Of a stretch of DNA of 64,000 nt, positions 48,838 through 60,960 are shown piece after piece. The number at the start of each line of letters is the position of its first letter. The stretch's first letter is position 1. Under the pieces are notes generated by a model, which was not told where the DNA came from, ran no database searches, and worked only from the letters and a program-made list of their open reading frames with translations. This DNA comes from Acanthosoma haemorrhoidale (Eukaryota; Arthropoda; Insecta; Hemiptera; Acanthosomatidae): contig OV884009.1 in the NCBI GenBank assembly GCA_930367205.1, positions 98,105,189 to 98,169,188 on the forward strand, written 5' to 3'. The translations under genes and the position numbers were made by a program.

Positions 48838-49337
48838 NNNNNNNNNNNNNNNNNNNNNNNNNNNNNNNNNNNNNNNNNNNNNNNNNNNNNNNNNNNNNNN
48901 NNNNNNNNNNNNNNNNNNNNNNNNNNNNNNNNNNNNNNNNNNNNNNNNNNNNNNNNNNNNNNNNNNNNNNNNNNNNNNNNNNNNNNNNNNNNNNNNNNNN
49001 NNNNNNNNNNNNNNNNNNNNNNNNNNNNNNNNNNNNNNNNNNNNNNNNNNNNNNNNNNNNNNNNNNNNNNNNNNNNNNNNNNNNNNNNNNNNNNNNNNNN
49101 NNNNNNNNNNNNNNNNNNNNNNNNNNNNNNNNNNNNNNNNNNNNNNNNNNNNNNNNNNNNNNNNNNNNNNNNNNNNNNNNNNNNNNNNNNNNNNNNNNNN
49201 NNNNNNNNNNNNNNNNNNNNNNNNNNNNNNNNNNNNNNNNNNNNNNNNNNNNNNNNNNNNNNNNNNNNNNNNNNNNNNNNNNNNNNNNNNNNNNNNNNNN
49301 NNNNNNNNNNNNNNNNNNNNNNNNNNNNNNNNNNNNN
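48838..49337. other. Assembly gap (500 N)
   Basis: Exactly 500 N characters, a conventional scaffold-gap length, so the true distance is unknown. Open frames drawn through it are artefacts. Confidence 0.99.
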
Positions 49338-52254
49338 CAGATACCATCACTTGGAATTATTGATAGTATCTTGAGGAAAAGAACGGGGACACCCTGCTAC
49401 TTGGAATGGGTAATTGATTGACGCGCTCTGGAATGTAGCAAAACCTGATTCAGATTTAGAACTGTTTCTTTATAGTCGGAAGTGTCTGGAGCCTCCCTCA
49501 ATACACTCCCTCAAGTGATGCAAGCGTAACAACAACAATATAGATGTTTTGCCTTTTTTATCAATTATCAAAGGCACTTATGTTTTTAAAAGATATATAA
49601 AGCTAAATTTGATAAAAGTGATGTATAAAACTGAAAGCTTTGTTTATTAAAAAGAATACCATTGGATAATGTTTTAATTTTGGATTGGATTTCGTCCGTT
49701 AAGTGGTCGTCGCAATTCCTTGCCAACAGCTATTAGCCATAAATTTCTACCACATAGTTGCTTCATGCTTGATGAGTATTTTCTCGAACATGGGCGTATA
49801 CAAGCAATTTTTTTTTTCTAGTAAGAAGTTTAAATTATTTTTTCATGAAGGAAGATCGTGAAATATATATATTAACTTCCGATCAAGAACCAAGACTCTC
49901 CCTCACTTCCATTATTAGAATCCGAATTATCCGGTTCTATTTGCTTGAGCCCAATCGTATATATTTTCAAACAGGTCTTTCACCCTTATTCTTGTAAGTG
50001 CATGTTCTACGTTAGAATTTCGAACAATGATTTTTTTTGAAATATATGCAAATACCCCGGCTTATGTTTATATATACCTCTTGTATATATTAAAAGGAAA
50101 GTATGCGAAACCAAATTGAACTGTAAATGCAACCCGCTGTAAGAACAAAGAAGACGTCGACTACATTGAATAGGGTAAAAGATGCATCAGTTGTGCGACT
50201 CAGCCCGCAATGCACTTCCCCCACTTAAACACACCCCAGTTCAATACAATGAAGCTTTCCATGTCAAGCAGAAATCCGAAAAACTCTATTGGTACACCAT
50301 ATTTATTTGTTAGTTAACTCAAAAAATTGTGTGCTTCTGCGAAAAATGTCTTCTCTTGCATTATGTTCAGCGGGTTTAGGGCTTGTTTAAAACTCCGAGA
50401 AAAGATATTTTTTCAATTCAAAGTATTTATAAGCCTCACGAAATGTATTGTGTTTTCACATTTTTGGATTGGCAATTGCTTAGAGTAACCGCAACTGAGT
50501 CACTGAACAGCTGAGCAGCTAATTTCACTTTCATTTTCTGGCTGTGATAAAACGAATACGAATTACCTAACTAGTTTCCCAATTTCAATCTTTCTTCGCA
50601 CTGAAACTGGTCTAAGGCTTCAAGATAGTGCCACTTTACTTCATAGCCACTTGCACCCAGCAATGTCGAATAATGATGGAGAATGTTTCTTACTAGTTCC
50701 AGGAGATGTCACGGATCTAGGAAAGAAAACACTCTTTTTAAGTTTGCATTTCATTCTAGTGAGGTTTTAAAACACAACCAATTTTTTTCAACATTACAAT
50801 ATTGTAGGATTCGCTATCGCAAGTTATATAAGCTTCTCTGGCTCCAATTTGCCGTAGATGTTACAATTCTAAACAAGTAAAGTTGATCCCCGGACATCGA
50901 ATAAAAAAAAAATAACCTATCGGGACTTGTCAGGCCAAATTGATTCCTACAAGATGGAATACAATTGCTTCTCTGTCGAGGGGTACTTCTTCATCATTAA
51001 CTTGAGTGCCAAAATCTACGTAGCCAAAAAAGCTGGAGCAATCACATCAAACAATAAAGCAAACCTAAATGGGTTTTATTTGCATGTTTCACTTTTTTTT
51101 TTCTCCCAGATACAGAACTTATGATTAATTTGAACGCCTGGTATTTGAATGTTTGCAGTATGGAAGGTTTGGGATATAGCGTCTAAAGAAGAAGTCACTA
51201 TACCTAATTCCGGGTTGTTTCCACGACACACTCTACTTCTTGTAAGTTCCATTAAGAGGTAGCTAACATTAATTTAATCCTTTTTTTGCTTGGAGAAAGT
51301 GTGTTTTGTGGTGGCAAATGACGTTTGATTGCTCTTCGTTACTAACAGAGGATACAAAAAAAACTTTAGAATAAGCAAGTCATTTCAAAAAGTATTTTAC
51401 TTACCTGGGTGACTTTTGATTTTAAATGTTCGGGGTGAATATAAAAAATTAATAGAATGGCGCTTTTTTTAAGTTTTGAATAAAATTCTGGCCTGTATAT
51501 CTTGTTTTAGGTAAAAATAACTTCTTTTAGATGGTTCCAACTTTCTCACTTAACAGCTAAAATCCATTTTTTCTTTTCTTCCTCTTCTAAAGGAAATCTT
51601 TTGACAGGTGCTGCGTTAAGGGGGATTTCACAAAACTGAACCTTTCTAAAGCGTTTGAGAAATTAAAATAAATTACGTTTTATTCCATGATCCATATTTT
51701 TTGTTCTAAAATGATATTTTCAAAAAAAGACTAATCGTCCTATAATTTGAAACAATATTAGTATCTCATTAAAATCCTTTAAGGGGGAGTAGCCTCATTA
51801 TATTCATAATTTGTTAGCTAGACAGAATTTTTTTTAAAGAGAAGTTGAAGAGTGTTAATTTTATTTTTTGCTTTTTCCTTTCCATTGTTCACTAGTTCAA
51901 CCACTGTTCACAAGTTAGCAATCTTTTATAAAGTAATGTCAAACAAATGATGGAATGCAATAAGTTTGATTGAAGTACGTATTACCAGAACAAAGAACAG
52001 CTTTCTACAAGAAGTCCTAACCTTACTGTTGGAAAACTAGGTGTATAAATAGATAGATAACGGTGGAAGGTAAAGCTGAAAACCAATTGGACATGATAAG
52101 GCCCCTATACAACTGCTGATCACCTGTACCTAACGGGTTGGTCAGGGGAAGTTTAAACAATTGCAGATAAAGAAGTAAACACAACAGTCTTTGAGAGCAG
52201 GAGTGGGGAGGATGTAAAGTTAAAAACCCAAGTCAGGAACCAATCACTACTCTC
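49338..52254. other. AT-rich stretch, no gene recognised
   Basis: No protein or RNA signature found. Small frames at 50683-50880 and 50927-51124 are unassigned. Confidence 0.5.
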
Positions 52255-52513
52255 TCAGTGCGTCTATCTAGTCTACCTAATATATCTAGTATGTCTAGAA
52301 TATCTAGTCTACCTAATATATCTAGTATATCTAGTCTATCTAATATGTCTAGTATATCTAGTCTATCTAGTATATCTAATCTATCTAATATATCTAGTCT
52401 ATCTAGTATATCTAGTCTACCTAATATATCTAATATGTCTAGTATATCTAGTCTACCTAATATATCTAGTATGTCTAGTATATCTAGTCTATCTAATATG
52501 TCTAGTATATCTA
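52255..52513. repeat. 9-bp minisatellite, left part
   Basis: About 28 units of a 9-bp repeat with consensus TMTAYCTAR (TATATCTAG, TCTACCTAA, TCTATCTAA, TATGTCTAG). One frame is open through it, giving runs such as ISSLPNISS, but this is a property of the repeat and not a gene. It is cut at 52513 by element B and resumes at 57947. Confidence 0.93.
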
Positions 52514-52699
52514 AGTTAAGCTCCGGGCAGCATCAGTACTCAACCTTAATCCCCGAACGTCGGGATGTAAACATCCCGAATGTAAATATACAGAGTTATA
52601 GACTCGAAATAAACAGTCTAGTTCTAACTGTCAAGCGTGTTGTTTCTCTGTACCTTTTTTCCCTTTGTTTTTTAATTCTAAAGCCGGTAAGCATTAACT
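52514..52699 (+). repeat. 5' LTR of element B
   Basis: 186 bp. Contains the palindrome CGGGATGTAAACATCCCG at 52561-52578 and AATAAA at 52608-52613. The sequence is otherwise clearly different from the LTR of element A, although start, end, length and palindrome are shared. Confidence 0.94.
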
Positions 52700-52713
52700 G
52701 GTGCCGAAACCCG
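52699..52713 (+). other. Primer-binding site (tRNA-Phe) of element B
   Basis: TGGTGCCGAAACCCG, matching the same tRNA-Phe 3' end as in element A for 15 bases, then diverging. The first T is also the last LTR base. Confidence 0.8.
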
Positions 52714-52804
52714 TGAACTCGTGGTGTGGAAAGAAAAGTGAGCGACGTCTGTTTTCTATTTTTCTTCTCCTTTTTGCCGTGTTAAATAAAAAATTGAAGA
52801 AAGA

Positions 52805-53944
52805 ATGGCGGAAGGAGGCGTGCTACGACCACCTGTTCTGAACGTAGCGGATGGCGCGGAACATGTAGCAACGAGAAGGGTGGGCGTTTTGCCAGAAGCT
52901 CATGCTACCACTCTTGCGTTGATGAGAGTGAAAGCAATGAACACTCAAGATCTGAGAAATGCAATTTCAGAGCTGGAATGGTTCACTGGCGAATTAGGAG
53001 AACTCAACCACTTTCTGAAGGGAGGAGATCGCCTCACTGCCTTAATCCTAGCAAAATCGGAGGAAAATCTTCTGGACCCCAGGGATGCAGAGTCACTAAG
53101 AGCGGCCCTGATATGTCGGGTCAAGAGAAGGATTCTCAACCAGATCCAAGCGGATGAGGAGACGTCGTGGGAAACGGTGAAGATGCGGCTAAAGAAAGCA
53201 TATGGAGGAGGGCGATGGACGCCCGAAGAAGATATTTTCCAGATGTTCCGGGAAACAAAATCATCAAGGCAGAGTAGCGGCCAATATGCCGCAGTTCTTC
53301 TAACCCGTTATAATCAAATAATGGAGAAAATGAGAGAGACAATGAGCATCGAAGAGGTAGAGGGCAGAATGGGATTTCTGTCTACTATACTGAAGGTACA
53401 GTTGGCGAAGGAAACAGGGAGAAAAGAGGTATTCCCTAATAAGCGCTCATTCCTCGAATGTGCCCAAGTCATGATTGACACCAGCGCCAGGGAGGAGGAA
53501 TGGAGGATACAGGAGGACGAGGGAGAATGGAGCCGGATAGTGTACAGGAGAAGGGTCCCTAAATCAAATTGGAAAAAAGTCGAAACACCAACCGGTAGGG
53601 ACAGGGGTGCGGCAGGCGAAAGGAGGTTCAGGGCGGCGAGACCCAGGTACGGACCCCGCAGAGAAGAGAGAAAATGCCATGGATGCGGGAAGACGAGTCA
53701 TTTAGTGACACAGTGCCCCCGCACAAAATGTTTCGAGTGCAGTGAGGAGGGGCATATCGCTAGGCATTGCCCTTACGTGTATCGGAGGAGAGATGTTCAT
53801 AGGGCAGAACCCATGGAAGTGAATACGCAAACGATGCGGGAAAGAAGAAATATATCACCCAGGGGTAATGGATCTTCAGCTGAGGAATCATCAGGAGCGT
53901 CAGGAACGTCGGAAACCGAAGAAGGAGGGAGCGGCGTGTGGTAG
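52805..53944 (+). CDS. gag: Gag protein of element B
   Basis: A 379-residue open frame homologous to Gag of element A throughout: ELNHFLKGGDR, KKAYGGGRWTPEEDIFQMFR and GRMGFLSTILKVQLAKETGR are shared. Two CCHC knuckles near the C-terminus (CHGCGKTSHLVTQC and CFECSEEGHIARHC) are intact. The start ATG at 52805 follows the LTR and primer site by about 90 bp. The tail after ETEEGGSG is shorter than in A: a stretch of about 50 bp present in A is missing and the frame shifts there, so this gag ends at a UAG and pol lies in another frame. This looks like a deletion in B and not a designed frameshift. The protein could still fold and package RNA. Confidence 0.88.
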   Translation: MAEGGVLRPPVLNVADGAEHVATRRVGVLPEAHATTLALMRVKAMNTQDLRNAISELEWFTGELGELNHFLKGGDRLTALILAKSEENLLDPRDAESLRAALICRVKRRILNQIQADEETSWETVKMRLKKAYGGGRWTPEEDIFQMFRETKSSRQSSGQYAAVLLTRYNQIMEKMRETMSIEEVEGRMGFLSTILKVQLAKETGRKEVFPNKRSFLECAQVMIDTSAREEEWRIQEDEGEWSRIVYRRRVPKSNWKKVETPTGRDRGAAGERRFRAARPRYGPRREERKCHGCGKTSHLVTQCPRTKCFECSEEGHIARHCPYVYRRRDVHRAEPMEVNTQTMRERRNISPRGNGSSAEESSGASGTSETEEGGSGVW

Positions 53945-56900
53945 CCTCAGGAGGGTGGCAGCAGAATGGCGACCGCACCCTAAAGTGTAATACAGTGAGA
54001 GGGATACTGTGCGAGTTGCCAATAATCAGAGTCGAGGGGGGAGAGAGGTGCTTGGTGGATACAGGAAGCACCAATACCATAATGTCACGCGGTGCGTTGC
54101 AGCGGCTGTATGGCAGAGAGAGGGCACTCCAGGTCAAGGTATGTAAGTGCAAGTTAATTACCCTGGGCGGGCCCTGTAAAGTTGCGGGAGAGGCGGTCGT
54201 GAATTTAGAGAAATGGGCGGAAAAAAAGGGCGATATTAACGTACATATTGTGGAGTACATGCCGCGCGAGTATGAAATAATAGTGGGGCGTGACTTATTG
54301 GGTCGGGTAGGCGCGCTTGTAGAGAACAAGAGAAAGGAGTGGCGGATCAAGTTGGGGGGGGGGGGGGTTACTTATCAATGTCAGGGGACCGTAAGAGGTG
54401 GGAGTGCGCGGACAGGGCAGTCAAGAAAGTTGTGGCCTGGAGGGAAAGCTTACGTAGGGAGTTCGGGGATATTTTTTACGTAGAGGGTGATATGCTTGGG
54501 GCACAACGGGAAGACAGTACATGAAATCCCATTAAAATCTGACCGAATAACGTACGTGAAGGAGAGACGATATCCGCAGGCACTCCGCCAACATATCCGG
54601 ACAGTAATCGACAGCTTAAGACGACAGGGTATAATCGTTGATAGCACATCCCCTTATAATAGTCCTCTGTGGGCAGTACGAAAGAAGAGTAAACCGGGAG
54701 AGGAGGGGGAGAGATATAGAGTCGTCGTCGATTTTAGAAAATTAAATGAAAACACAACGGATGAGAAGTATCCGATTCCCCGTTTTGAGGACATTCTCGA
54801 CAGACTGAATGGAGCCACAATCTTTAGCACTTTGGATTTGAAAGCAGGGTACCATCAAATCAAAATGAGCGCTACCGATCAACACAAAACAGCGTTTACT
54901 TTCGAGAGGGGGCACTATGAGTTCACTCGGATGCCATTTGGTCTGAAGAACGCTCCGATTACTTTCCAGAGATTGATGGACGAAAGCCTGAGGGGGATAG
55001 ACGAGGCGGTATGCCAGATTTATATGGACGATCTGTTGATCTTCAGCCAACCAGAATCCGAACACATCGAAGATCTCCGGAGGGTATTTCGACGATTGCA
55101 TGATTTTCGATGGAAAAATCATCGCTGGGAGAGGATCGGATCAACTTCTTAGGGCATACCATCTCGAGGGAGGGAGTCCAGCCGGATTCTGCAAAAGTCG
55201 ACACAATTCGAAAGATAGCTGTGCCGAAAGACGTCAAGGGCATTCGGCGACTTTTAGGTACGCTAAATTACTATCGGCGTTTTGTGCCAGACATGGCAGA
55301 GTATCTCGTACCCATCAGTAACCTGCTGCGGAAGGGGGCGCGGATAGCGATTACGCCTATTATGGAGCAAAACCTTCGTAAATGCATGGCTCGACTGCAA
55401 GAGGAACCAATCCTGGCGTTTCCCGATTTTGAGAAGCTATTTACTATCACCACCGACGCAAGTGAGTATGCATTGGGAGCGGTGCTGTCGCAGGAGGGAG
55501 ATGGGGGGGAACGACCAGTGGCGTACACGAGTCGAAGACTGACCGACACGGAGGCGCGGTACAGTGCCCTCGAGCGTGAACTTCTTGGCATCATATGGGC
55601 TATTGATCATTTTCGTCCATACGTCTTCGAGCGGAGATTCAGAGTACATACGGACCACAGACCTCTTCAATGGGTGGGGAAGCTTAAGGAATCATCCGCC
55701 AGGGTGACACGCTGGAAGGAGTTTTTGTCCCAATACAACCTGGAAATTGTATACAAACCAGGGAAGGACAATGTAGTGGCGGACTGGCTATCTCGAGCGA
55801 TTGCCGTAAATGCAGTCGAGGAAGGGGAAACGTCCGGGGATCACAGACAATTTATCCAGGAATGGGCGCCCGGGGAAGATGGAAGTCGCGGTACGCGGGG
55901 CGATAGCGATCGGAGTGAACACCAAGAAGCGGAAGAATCTGCTGGAGAACGTCCGGTGGAAATGGAGACGATCGAGGGTATCATTAACGATAAACGGCGA
56001 CAAATTATTTGGAAGACGCAAACGACCGGCCTGATGTGAGCTACTCATGAAAACTATGGCAAGAATAGTATTACGACAATCTGGTCCCAACCGGGTGTCA
56101 AGGGTGACCAAATTTGCCGGGCATTGAAAGATGCATCCAGACCAGGGAAGACCTACCATCTATTTGTTGGCAACGCGACAGTGTGGGATCAGATCAAGAA
56201 ATTATGGAGAACAGAACAACTGGGAATTGATCGATCGTTTGTTCGTTGTCTGTCTATGGTCCAGACACTGCGTAATGAAGAACGGCGGCGGGAAGTAACA
56301 CTTGCCTACCATCAAGGGAAGACGAACCACCGCGGTGCGCAGGAGACTTTGCAAGCATTAAAGCGACGGTACTTCTGGTGGGATATGAAAAAGACGATCC
56401 AAGTTATTATAGGAACGTGCGATATATGTCTTAAGACTGAATATGATCGACACCCACCGCAGGGACAACAGTAGGAAACAACCACAGCAGAGACGCCACT
56501 GAGTGAACTACAGATTGACACGTTCACTCGGAAGGGATATAAGTGGGTTACGACAATAGATACCTTCAGTAAGTTAGCTATGGCGTACGCCGTAAAAGAC
56601 AAATCATCCAACGCCGTCTTACAGGCATTACGAACGTGGTTCCAGTTTTATGGGGTACCGGACCGAATCTCGTCGGATGGGGGTAGGGAGTTCGATAATG
56701 CAAACGTTCGGACGGAGATGAAAAATCTTGATATCGTGTGGCATCTTAACACCCCAGGACATCCTAAGAGTCGCGGAGGCATCGAAAGGTTGCACAGTAC
56801 CTTGAGTGACCACCTGCGGGTGTATCAGGTAGAAAAGGGTCTGCAGGCGAACGAGGCGATGCCAAAGGCAGTGGCGGCATACAATCATTCCATCCACTCC

Positions 56901-57326
56901 ACCACGGGGTTTACGCCGTTCGAGATCCTCTTCGGACTGCGCGCGAGGCGCCGGAACGGGACAGAGACGGTGGTGGACGAGGGAATGGCGGAGCAAATGT
57001 TAAGTGCGCACTTAGAGCTCGGAAAACTTTGGGGCAATGTTCGTGACAAAATCGTGAGGGAGAAGGTCAAGAGAGTTGCTCGGGTAAACCTCAAAGTCCG
57101 GGGTCGAATGGGGGACCTTAAAATTGGGACGATTGTATATCGTAAAATTGGCTCTAATCGGAGCAAAGAGTCGGTCAGATACGAGGGTCCATTCAAGGTG
57201 GTGGTGATCAGGGAGCATAACATCGTCACCATTGAGAGTACAAGACCTCCGTCGAAACAGAGGACCGTCCACGTCGAACAGTTAAAACTCCCACCAGGGG
57301 GGGGGGAGGGTGCAGGCCATGAGTGA
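53884..57326 (+). pseudogene. pol: Broken pol of element B (PR-RT-RH-IN)
   Basis: Homologous to Pol of element A in five pieces. The protease with LVDTGSTNT (to about 54350) is followed by a first frameshift at a G14 run (54354-54367). The short linker in the second frame runs to about 54505, where a second frameshift occurs near GGGGCACAACGGG. RT with DLKAGYHQIKM and an intact YMDD runs to about 55105. There a small deletion removes residues corresponding to GLKLSI of A and shifts the frame a third time. RNase H (TTDASEYALGAVLSQEG, HTDHRPLQW) then runs to a UGA at 56037-56039. The integrase zinc finger (YHQGKTNHRG, CDIC) ends at a UAG at 56472-56474. The remaining integrase core (IDTFS, SSDGG, GIERLHS, GPFKV) is open to 57326. 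All catalytic residues remain, but no full-length polyprotein can be made. Confidence 0.93.
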
Positions 57327-57751
57327 GTTGGAGTGTCCTCGCTTCTGCACGTAGCAAAATTTGGTATGGCATACATACGTACACTTTGTACCATCGTAGA
57401 AGTATTTTTTTTTTTGTAATTCCTTTTGTTGTTTTTTAAGAATGTACACAGGCTGTGTAGAATTATCGACTTTGCGTAGTGTGTAAGATGCCATTGTTTT
57501 CTGTGAGTAATGAGCCATGTAATTTTTTTTTTTTTTTATTTTGTCACTAGTGGATGCAGTGTTAGAGGCAGCGTTTTATTTGGACTATAAGTGTCTTATA
57601 AATACGACCGAATGTAAGGGATTACAGGCTGTGTACTGTTTGGGCTGGCTTTCGCTCCCTTAGTACGATTAGGAGAGTGATCGTAATATCGCCTAAGTCG
57701 TCCTTAATTTAGACTTAGACTTCATAGTTTACGAGGAGATGTGCGTAAACT

Positions 57752-57761
57752 GGCAGGGGGG
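57752..57761 (+). other. Polypurine tract of element B
   Basis: GGCAGGGGGG directly before the 3' LTR. It sits inside a 26-bp block (57743-57768) identical to that of element A. Confidence 0.85.
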
Positions 57762-57946
57762 AGTTAAGCTCCGGGCAGCATCAGTACTCAACCTTAATCC
57801 CCGAACGTCGGGTATAAACATCCCGAATGTAAATATACAGAGTTATAGACTCGAAATAAACAGTCTAGTTCTAACTTTCAAGCGTGTTGTTTCTCTGTAC
57901 CTTTTTTCCCTTTGTTTTTTAATTCTAAAGCCGGTAAGCATTAACT
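57762..57946 (+). repeat. 3' LTR of element B
   Basis: 185 bp. It differs from the 5' LTR within the palindrome (CGGGTATAAACATCCCG at 57809-57825 against CGGGATGTAAACATCCCG), and at one further base (CTAACTTTC against CTAACTGTC). The change breaks the hairpin. Confidence 0.94.
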
Positions 57947-57992
57947 TCTAGTCTACCTAATATATCTAGTATATCTAGTCTATCTAGTATGT
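57947..57992. repeat. 9-bp minisatellite, right part
   Basis: Five more units of the repeat interrupted at 52513 (TCTAGTCTACCTAATATATC and so on), in phase and orientation with the left part. It begins with the TCTA duplication. Confidence 0.9.
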
Positions 57993-60960
57993 CTCTGTGC
58001 TGTCGGCAGACTCAATTCATGCTGCTTGTTCTGTTTCAACTCAGTGTTATTTGAGGTCCTTATGGTACCCTGGCACCCTTCTTCCCCGTCTTTGTCCCGT
58101 CTGAGTCCTCATTGACTTCCATCAGCAGAACAGGACAACAAAGACTTCATTAATACAACATTCGGTAAATAAGGTATTTAAGCTCTTAGTTAACTAGAAG
58201 TTAACAATTACACTGCAGTATACTATGATATATCACCAATGTATTAGTTGCTAATCATATTTCAATAACATTTCACATAGAAGATTCATTTCCTATAAAA
58301 GACTAATAAAACCTTCTACAATAAAACTAATGTATACCATATCGTTATTATTTCAACCACATATCCTCTCCAGGAATGAAAGTATAATATGAGGTAAAAT
58401 AAACATAAATTAATATATAATTATTTGACAGGATTCACTTTAAATTTCACTTCATGTGGAAAATGAATTTGAATTCTATTAGATTAGTTAAATTTTAATT
58501 AAAGTTAGGTGAGATTAATTAATTGAATTAAAGTTAAATTTAACATACTCGTCATATGCACGTATGTTGCTATATACTGTGTGACTTCCTGAAAAGAGGC
58601 TTGATTCTTTATTGACATTATTAAAAAGGCACACGATCAGAATTATATTTGACTTAAGGAAACGTTTTACGTCACTCCGTAAATGAAAGAGACAGAAGTC
58701 GATTCATAATGACATTTTGTGTCGGTAGAAAAAAAAACATTGATACAATAAAATCAAAAAGGAATAGTGCACCCGCCGATTTTTGGGACATCACATTAAT
58801 ACTATCTTAGAACTGATTTTAACCGTTCACAGCTTCACGTATATCTACAGGAAATGACCGTGTTGCTACTAAGTAAAAGGAACGTTCCTTCGCGTGCGGG
58901 CCTACCTATAATGTCTCTTCTCAAGGCAGGTTTTTTTTTCCATTGTTTATATATTCCCAGGATTAAACGTAATTATACACTACCTGCCCTAATTACCTTC
59001 GGGATTAATACTATCCCCAGAAAAAGTTTAAAATTAACATTTCTCTTTCGAAGCGCTAAGTTATTTTTCTTGACCTGGAAGTTTTCCAAGGAAAATTAAT
59101 TATGAAATGTATGGATATCAGAGTTAAGAAGTTATAGTCGTTTTTTTATTTATATTTCTATACTCCTAGATCTTAGTCAGAAGAACTTAGAAAAGTTACG
59201 TTTTAATGTCGAAATTTCTTAGAAATAACTCAATATTTGTATAAATTCTCCTCCATCTTGTGAAAATTCACAAATTAATCAGGAATTCGTTGGTGAAAAA
59301 TTGTCATTGGGAAATTCTCCTGTGGATAATTAGTTTAGCTGGATTGACAGATGTTAGTTACTACATACAGTGAAAAAAAAATTATAAGAATCAAATCAAA
59401 ATCAAAAGACTACTATACTATACGACACACTTACTATAAAATAAATTATTCTCATAATCATAATCATAATCCCAACATTTTTACGAGAAATTTAAAATAG
59501 CAATTGATGCCAAGTCTGTGGCGTCCACAACCAAATTGTTTCGCGAATTCATCTCAAGATATTTTTTACTAAAATCCGTGGTTATTCTTTTTCCAGTGAC
59601 CTACTTTCTACTGCCAGCTAAAAAAAAATTATTTAGATTAGCTCTTTAGTTAGATTAGCTCAATTAGCTCTTACTTAACCAAAAGACTTAAAATGTTAAA
59701 TAGCTAGCAAGCTGTGGGTTCAGAAAGCTTAAAATTTTGCGAAATCCGTCCGGTATTTCATGATTAATTGTTTTCCATTACTTATCGTTATTATATCTAA
59801 ACCAGCCTATGCCCATGTTGTGTACAATATACACGTTTAGATTATTTATAATCCTAAGGGGGAAGACTACTATCATTCCTGTAGAGAACGATCCATTTTC
59901 CTTTGTCTGTCTGAATGTTTTGCACAACCTTATTGAGATTTTTAATCTATATTCAATAACACCTTAATGTGCTGATTATCGTTTAGATAAAATACTGAAA
60001 GAACGGAAAAATAATTCAGCCTAAAAAGAAATCAGGCCCGTTTGCGATTCTCTTAACTTTCTGCGTCCTTTATTTTGTTACATACATATACATAATAAAA
60101 ACAATAATTAGTTTATGTTTACAGGCATACAGACAGACGAACATAATAAAGAACAATCCATCAGTCCCTTATTGAAAGCAAACCCTCTTCCTACGGGATT
60201 GGCAATGACTACAAATGGAATCTCATTTTTGCCATTCCGTTTGGAAAATGTGATCATTTCCACGGATCAAGGACAAATGTTTCATTTCCTGTAAGCTGAA
60301 GACAGTTTGATTGCAACGTCCAACCATCTTCATCAGAGAGAAGGCAATAGTTGTCTGCATCTATCACTGGTCGCTCAATTACTGGTAGACGTTGAGTGTG
60401 GATTCGAACCCCACCAGGGAGACCTCGTCCACCTCGCTCATCTCACCAATTCCAATTCCATCTTAAACTTTCTTCCTTTATTTGTTCTTATTTACTCCTT
60501 TATATCTTTATATTACGAGTAAATCCATGGATCATTTCTTTTTAACCACTAAGTTAAGAAAATGTTATATATTATATAGTTTGATAACTAAACCCTGCAT
60601 ACCCTATTTACCGGTGTAGTATGTAAACAACTTTACTATGTTTGTTTAATTATTAAAAAAAAACACCTGTGAGATTGTTGATTCCTATAAATCTATTCGT
60701 AATGGATCATCAAATTTTCTTCTTGACCAGATTAATTTAATTTTAAACCATTAAAACATATCTCTAAACGTGTCAATCAATAAAATAAAAGAATCCATTA
60801 CATAAAGTTAGTTCACGTGTGATATGCCACACAATTAATAGACTCTCGGAGGTTCCAATTTGAAAACTAATGTTCTCGAATATCTATAAATTTGCCTGCT
60901 ACATTTAACTGAAAAACTGTAACGATTTCAAAACTGCGTTCCGTTTCTTACAAGAACACG
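57993..60960. other. AT-rich stretch, no gene recognised
   Basis: No coding signature; an 81-codon frame at 58854-59099 is unassigned. A B-box-like GGATTCGAACCCC on the reverse strand at 60400-60412 stands alone, without a convincing A box. Confidence 0.45.

Larger units (their letters stand above)
52514..57946 (+). mobile_element. Decayed Ty3/gypsy retrotransposon, element B
   Basis: 5433 bp, from the same clade as element A. It has LTRs of 186 and 185 bp, the primer site, gag, broken pol, and the polypurine tract. LTR ends are AGTTAAG...TTAACT. The 4-bp TCTA flanks (52510-52513 and 57947-57950) fit a target duplication, although the surrounding minisatellite itself contains TCTA repeatedly. 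The LTRs differ by one indel and two substitutions, so it is older than A but still young. Pol carries three frameshifts and two in-frame stops, so it is non-autonomous. Confidence 0.95.

Noticed and set aside
48758..49363. Frames of about 200 codons over the N gap
   Set aside because: Almost all residues are unknown; artefact of the gap.
52258..52716. 152-codon frame with ISSLPNISS repeats
   Set aside because: It is the 9-bp minisatellite read through into the LTR of element B; repeat length divisible by three keeps it open.
60400..60412. B-box-like sequence as a tRNA or SINE
   Set aside because: No acceptable A box or arm structure at the right distance.
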